Assembly (NCBI GenBank): GCA_021821425.1
Contig: JAKACL010000117.1
Location: 1 to 8,835, forward strand
Reading direction: 5' to 3'
From: Pseudomonadota bacterium
GTDB lineage: Bacteria > Pseudomonadota > Gammaproteobacteria > Burkholderiales > Thiobacillaceae
DNA length: 8,835 nt
Below the pieces are notes generated by a model. It searched no databases and was not told the origin of the DNA. It saw only the letters and a list, made by a program, of their open reading frames with translations. This document shows positions 6,292 to 8,835 of this stretch, one piece after another (within the stretch, counting starts at the first letter, position 1; each line of letters begins with the position of its first letter). A program made the position numbers and the translations under genes.

Positions 6292-7314
6292 ATGAGCATC
6301 ATCAACCAGACCCTGCGCGAACTCGATGCGCGCAAGGACGCCGCCCCCGCCGCCCCGGCGCCCGCGCAGGCGCCGGCATCGCCGCGACGTGTCGTCACGG
6401 CGCTGTGGGGCGTGACCGGCGCGCTGCTGGCGCTCGCCGGCGTGCTGCTCTGGCTGTGGCCGCAGCCCGCCGACATGCCGGCTCCGCTCGAGCCCTTGCC
6501 GCCCGCAGCGAATGGGCCGGTAGCGGAAACCGCGCCGCCGGTGGCCGTTGAGCCGGTTCCGGTGGCCCCCCCGGTGGCGCTGCCGGCTGAGACACCTGCG
6601 TCTCCCCCCGCGTTGCCCGCAGAGACGCTTGCGCCGCCCGTTGATCCCACGCCACCCGCATTGCCTCCCGTGCCCGTGGCAGCGGTCGTACACGCGCCGC
6701 CCGCTGCAGCGCCACCACCGGAGATTCGCAAGCAGGTGCGGCAGCCCACCCCCGAGGAAGACGCCGAAACGCACTATCGCAAGGCGATCGCACAGGTCCG
6801 CGCGGGCCGCGATGCCCAGGCGCGTCCCCTGCTGGAAGCCGCGCTCCAGGCGTTTCCCCGCCACATTGCGGCGCGCCAGATGCTGGCTACGCTGCTGAGC
6901 GAGGCGGGTCAGGACCGGGAAGCCGAAGCGGTGCTGAATGAAGGACGCGCGATCGCGCCCGAGGAAGCGTGGTTTGCGCTGGCGCTGGCGCGGCTGCAGG
7001 CGGCGCGGGGCAATACGGCGGCGGCGGCCGCAACCTTGCTGGGCGGACAGGCAGGACGCGGCGTCAATGCGGAATACCGCGCCACGCTGGCGGCATTGCT
7101 GGTGAACCTGGGGCGGCATGCCGAGGCGGCGCACCAGTACGAACTGGCGCTCGACCAGCAGCCGGGGCAGGGGACCTGGTGGATGGGACTGGGCCTCGCG
7201 CTGGAAGCGCAGGGCCGGGTCGGCGAAGCGCGCGCGGCGTTTCGCCGTGCCCTGGCGGCGGGAAACCTGCCCGATGCCCTGCTGGCCTTCGTGCTTGAAA
7301 AGAGTGCCGAATAG
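6292..7314 (+). CDS. mshN: MshN, TPR protein of MSHA biogenesis
   Basis: A 340-residue bitopic inner-membrane protein. The first residues, MSIINQTLRELDARK, are the hallmark start shared by MshN and GspB-like proteins. One membrane segment lies at about 35-56, followed by a proline/alanine/valine-rich linker (about 57-150) long enough to cross much of the periplasm, and a C-terminal set of TPR-like helices (about 155-335; for example AETHYRKAIAQVRAGRDAQA and AEAAHQYELALDQQPG). TPR proteins act as scaffolds in pilus assembly; a pairing with MshM is inferred by analogy with ExeA/ExeB. GGAG (6280-6283) lies eight bases before ATG 6292, and the gap from mshM is 22 bases. It is the last gene of the block; mshE, mshG and mshF, which follow mshN in Vibrio, are not here. 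Confidence 0.9.
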   Translation: MSIINQTLRELDARKDAAPAAPAPAQAPASPRRVVTALWGVTGALLALAGVLLWLWPQPADMPAPLEPLPPAANGPVAETAPPVAVEPVPVAPPVALPAETPASPPALPAETLAPPVDPTPPALPPVPVAAVVHAPPAAAPPPEIRKQVRQPTPEEDAETHYRKAIAQVRAGRDAQARPLLEAALQAFPRHIAARQMLATLLSEAGQDREAEAVLNEGRAIAPEEAWFALALARLQAARGNTAAAAATLLGGQAGRGVNAEYRATLAALLVNLGRHAEAAHQYELALDQQPGQGTWWMGLGLALEAQGRVGEARAAFRRALAAGNLPDALLAFVLEKSAE

Positions 7315-7535
7315 CGCTTGCGGAAATGGTTTCGACTGATACGCCAGCGCGTGCCTGCCCATGCGGACAGCGCAATCTGTTGCGGCGTAACAACGTGTAA
7401 CGGCCAAAATGGAAGAAAATTAATAGATTGTGGTTTTCTTTTGCCGATTTGCTAGAATCCGCGCGTCGGCTGGATCTCAAGTCCCGGACCGATCTCTGGT
7501 GTGGGTTTTTATATTCGTACGTAAAGGGAAATCAA
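7315..7535. other. Non-coding gap between mshN and the lipoprotein gene
   Basis: 221 bases with no gene I can support. The left part has no hairpin followed by a T run, so I cannot place a terminator for the msh operon. Short direct repeats are present (CGTAAC and CGTGTAAC around 7386-7402; GATCTC at 7473-7478 and 7491-7496). The right half holds the promoter and an approximately 70-base leader of the lipoprotein gene. Confidence 0.7.
7407..7458 (+). promoter_or_regulatory. Extended -10 promoter with AT-rich upstream element, for the lipoprotein gene
   Basis: TG (7450-7451), one base, then TAGAAT (7453-7458) forms a good extended -10. TTGTGG (7428-7433) is a possible -35, though its 19-base spacing is long. 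Bases 7407-7427 are a run of A- and T-rich sequence placed about 40-60 bases before the expected start near 7465, the position of an UP element. The combination suggests a strong housekeeping promoter. Confidence 0.6.
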
Positions 7536-7820
7536 ATGAAATATTCCGTTCTCCTGGCCGCTCTGCTGGCTGTTTCCATGACCGCTTGTGGCCAAAAAGA
7601 AGAAGCCGCCGCCCCCGAAGCTGCTGCTGAAGTCGCCACCGAAGCGGCTGAAGTCGCGACCGAAGCGGCTACCGACGCTGGCGACGCTGCCGGTGAAGCC
7701 GCTGCTGCTGCTGGCGAAGCTGCTGACGCTGCTGGCGAAGCTGCAACTGCTGCTGGCGAAGCTGCCGGCGCTGCGGCTGACGCTGCTGTCCCGGCTCCGG
7801 CTCCCGCTCCCGCCCAGTAA
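7536..7820 (+). CDS. Small alanine-rich heptad-repeat lipoprotein, unknown function
   Basis: A 94-residue protein. Residues 1-17 are a lipoprotein signal (MKYSVLLAALLAVSMTA) with Cys18 as the lipidation site; Gly at +2 argues for the outer membrane. About half of the mature protein is alanine. Residues 32-80 are seven consecutive seven-residue units (EVATEAA twice, TDAGDAA, then GEAAxAA four times), predicted to be a long acidic helix or alanine-type coiled coil. The tail is PAPAPAPAQ. AAGGGA (7524-7529) lies six bases before the ATG. It has its own promoter and a strong terminator, and favours GCT alanine codons over the GCG/GCC of its neighbours, all suggesting high expression. Size, lipidation and heptads recall Lpp and OprI, but there is no C-terminal lysine for peptidoglycan linkage, so this is analogy only. 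Similar alanine-rich lipoproteins are familiar in betaproteobacteria as hypotheticals. Confidence 0.85.
   Translation: MKYSVLLAALLAVSMTACGQKEEAAAPEAAAEVATEAAEVATEAATDAGDAAGEAAAAAGEAADAAGEAATAAGEAAGAAADAAVPAPAPAPAQ
7629..7775 (+). repeat. Seven 21-bp in-frame coding repeats in the lipoprotein gene
   Basis: Units start at 7629, 7650, 7671, 7692, 7713, 7734 and 7755, exactly 21 bases apart. The first two differ at one base; the last four share GGYGAAGC at their start and a GCTG-rich remainder. They encode EVATEAA x2, TDAGDAA, GEAAAAA, GEAADAA, GEAATAA and GEAAGAA. Two internal subfamilies suggest at least two rounds of duplication. Confidence 0.9.
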
Positions 7821-7838
7821 TTCCGGGTCAAGGAACGC

Positions 7839-7866
7839 AAAACCGGCCTTCGGGCCGGTTTTTTTT
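7839..7866 (+). terminator. Rho-independent terminator after the lipoprotein gene
   Basis: AAAACCGGCC (7839-7848), loop TTCG (7849-7852), GGCCGGTTTT (7853-7862), with the T run continuing to 7866 (eight Ts). The C(UUCG)G tetraloop is especially stable. It lies 18 bases after the lipoprotein stop. On the minus strand the A tract gives four Ts, so it may also stop the convergent aminotransferase transcript, less efficiently. Confidence 0.93.
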
Positions 7867-7893
7867 CGCCTGCAATTCCCGGGGAGTGTGTGT

Positions 7894-8835
7894 TCAGGCT
7901 ATGAATCGGTCGAGGCGTGCCACCGCTTCGATCAGGCGCGGAAGCGGCTGGGTGTAGGCGACGCGCAGGTAGCGTTGCGGCTGATGCGCGCCAAAATCGA
8001 TGCCCGGCGTGAGCGCCACGCCGGCCTGTTCCAGCAGGTTTTGCGCAAAGCGAAAGCTGTCGTCGGTGTGCGCGCTGCAATCGGCATATAAATAAAATGC
8101 GCCCTGCGGCTGGGCGGGGACGACCAATCCGCGTTCGCGCAGCGCAGGCAGCAGATAATCGCGGCGCTCGCGCAGTTCGGCCTTGCGGGTCTCGAGTTCC
8201 GCCAGCGTAGTCGTCGAGAATGCGGCCAAGGCCGCGTGCTGCGCCGGCGTGGACGCAGCCAGAAAAAGATTTTGTGCCAGGCGTTCCAGATCGGCCAGCG
8301 CCCAGGCGGGCGCACGCAGCCAGCCCAGTCGCCAGCCGGTCATCTGGAAATATTTCGAAAAGCTGTTGATGACGAACACGTCGTCCCAGCGCGCGGCGCT
8401 GTGTTCCTCTCCGTCGTAGGTCAGCGCCAGATAGATTTCGTCGACGATCAGCGCAATCGCGTGTCCCGCACACCAGCTGTGAATGCGCGCCAGTTCATCC
8501 GCTGCGACGGCGGTGCCGGTCGGATTGGACGGACTGGCGATCAGCACTGCACGCGTGCTCGGCGTGGCGTGGCGTTCGATCAGGTCGAGCGTGAGCTGGA
8601 AGCCGCTGTCGGCGCCGACCGGAATGCCGACCGCGCGCGCATCGCAGAAGCGGGCAAAATGGCGGTTGCAGGGATAGCCGGGGTCGGCCATCAGTACCTC
8701 GTCACCCGGGCCGGCCAGCAGACCCAATGCCAGCAGCAGCGCGCCCGATGCGCCGGGCGTGACGATCACGTGCGCGGGATCGACGGTGGCCTGCCAACGT
8801 GTCGCATAAAAACCGGCGATGGCGCTGCGCAGGGC
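7894..8835 (-). CDS. PLP-dependent class I/II aminotransferase (5' truncated by window edge)
   Basis: The C-terminal 313 residues of a fold-type I aminotransferase; the frame stays open to the right edge, so the start lies beyond 8835 and the GTG at 8769 is internal. By comparison with relatives of about 390 residues, roughly 75 are missing. Visible hallmarks, in fragment numbering, are VTPGASGA (25-32, phosphate-binding region), DPGYPCN (51-57), SPSNPTGT (101-108), IVDEIY (130-135, with the Asp that contacts the pyridine nitrogen), INSFSKYFQMTGWRLGW (156-172) with Lys161 (bases 8353-8355) forming the Schiff base, and a late RYLRVAY whose arginine should bind the substrate carboxylate. Such enzymes move amino groups between amino acids and 2-oxo acids; the substrate (aspartate, branched-chain, aromatic or other) cannot be told from this. 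It converges on the lipoprotein gene, is probably unrelated to the pilus, and looks intact in the visible part. Confidence 0.93.
   Translation of the reverse strand, partial: ALRSAIAGFYATRWQATVDPAHVIVTPGASGALLLALGLLAGPGDEVLMADPGYPCNRHFARFCDARAVGIPVGADSGFQLTLDLIERHATPSTRAVLIASPSNPTGTAVAADELARIHSWCAGHAIALIVDEIYLALTYDGEEHSAARWDDVFVINSFSKYFQMTGWRLGWLRAPAWALADLERLAQNLFLAASTPAQHAALAAFSTTTLAELETRKAELRERRDYLLPALRERGLVVPAQPQGAFYLYADCSAHTDDSFRFAQNLLEQAGVALTPGIDFGAHQPQRYLRVAYTQPLPRLIEAVARLDRFIA

Noticed and set aside
7386..7402. Direct repeats CGTAAC/CGTGTAAC upstream of the lipoprotein promoter
   Set aside because: Too short and imperfect to call an activator site from one sequence.
6073..7407. Long minus-strand open frame (444 codons) opposite mshM/mshN
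   Set aside because: It runs opposite the well-supported end of mshM and all of mshN. Its product is arginine- and glycine-rich low-complexity sequence, as expected from the complement of a Pro/Ala-rich gene.
7532..8473. Minus-strand open frame covering the lipoprotein and part of the aminotransferase
   Set aside because: It crosses the terminator and runs in another frame than the conserved aminotransferase motifs. The alanine-rich end simply reads the GCT/GCN repeats on the other strand.
1..8835. Search for a CRISPR array, IS element, att site, tRNA or new defence system
   Set aside because: I saw no repeat-spacer pattern, transposase, terminal inverted repeats or tRNA-like sequence. The genes belong to a known pilus pathway plus a lipoprotein and a metabolic enzyme.

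Overview
The window reads as chromosomal DNA of a high-GC Gram-negative bacterium. A betaproteobacterium is the best guess, from the GC-rich third positions, the style of the MSHA genes and the small alanine-rich lipoprotein; this is an inference and the species cannot be named. Nearly all of it is one known system: the assembly machinery of an MSHA-type (mannose-sensitive haemagglutinin) type IV pilus. I found no phage, IS, CRISPR, tRNA or rRNA sequence, and no genuinely new multi-gene system.

Layout. Bases 1-1047 hold the 3' end of an MshQ-like surface protein (DUF6701 type). A 68-base AT-rich gap follows, with a candidate promoter. Bases 1116-7314 hold seven tightly packed plus-strand genes: mshI (PilM-like), a PilN-like gene, mshJ (PilO-like), mshK (PilP-like), mshL (secretin lipoprotein), mshM (ExeA-type AAA ATPase) and mshN (TPR protein). 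Four of the six junctions overlap by 4 to 16 bases and the other two gaps are about 20 bases, so this looks like a single translationally coupled operon. The first five genes follow the pilM-N-O-P-Q order of classical type IVa pili: a cytoplasmic actin-like protein, two bitopic inner-membrane proteins, a periplasmic linker and the outer-membrane secretin. MshM and MshN add an inner-membrane-tethered ATPase and a proline-rich periplasm-spanning TPR protein.

Bases 7315-7535 are a non-coding gap with a good extended -10 promoter and an AT-rich upstream element. It drives a 94-residue lipoprotein (7536-7820) whose mature part is about half alanine and is built on a seven-residue repeat. The gene ends at a strong UUCG-loop terminator (7839-7866). 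From 7894 to the right edge, on the minus strand, lies the C-terminal 313 residues of a class I/II PLP-dependent aminotransferase, convergent with the lipoprotein gene.

Points worth a second look: mshQ sits directly before mshI and mshN is not followed by mshE/G/F, so the locus is permuted relative to Vibrio. Two strong inverted repeats, one a perfect 24-bp palindrome, lie 14 bases apart inside mshJ. The lipoprotein carries 21-bp tandem coding repeats and its own strong-looking expression signals.
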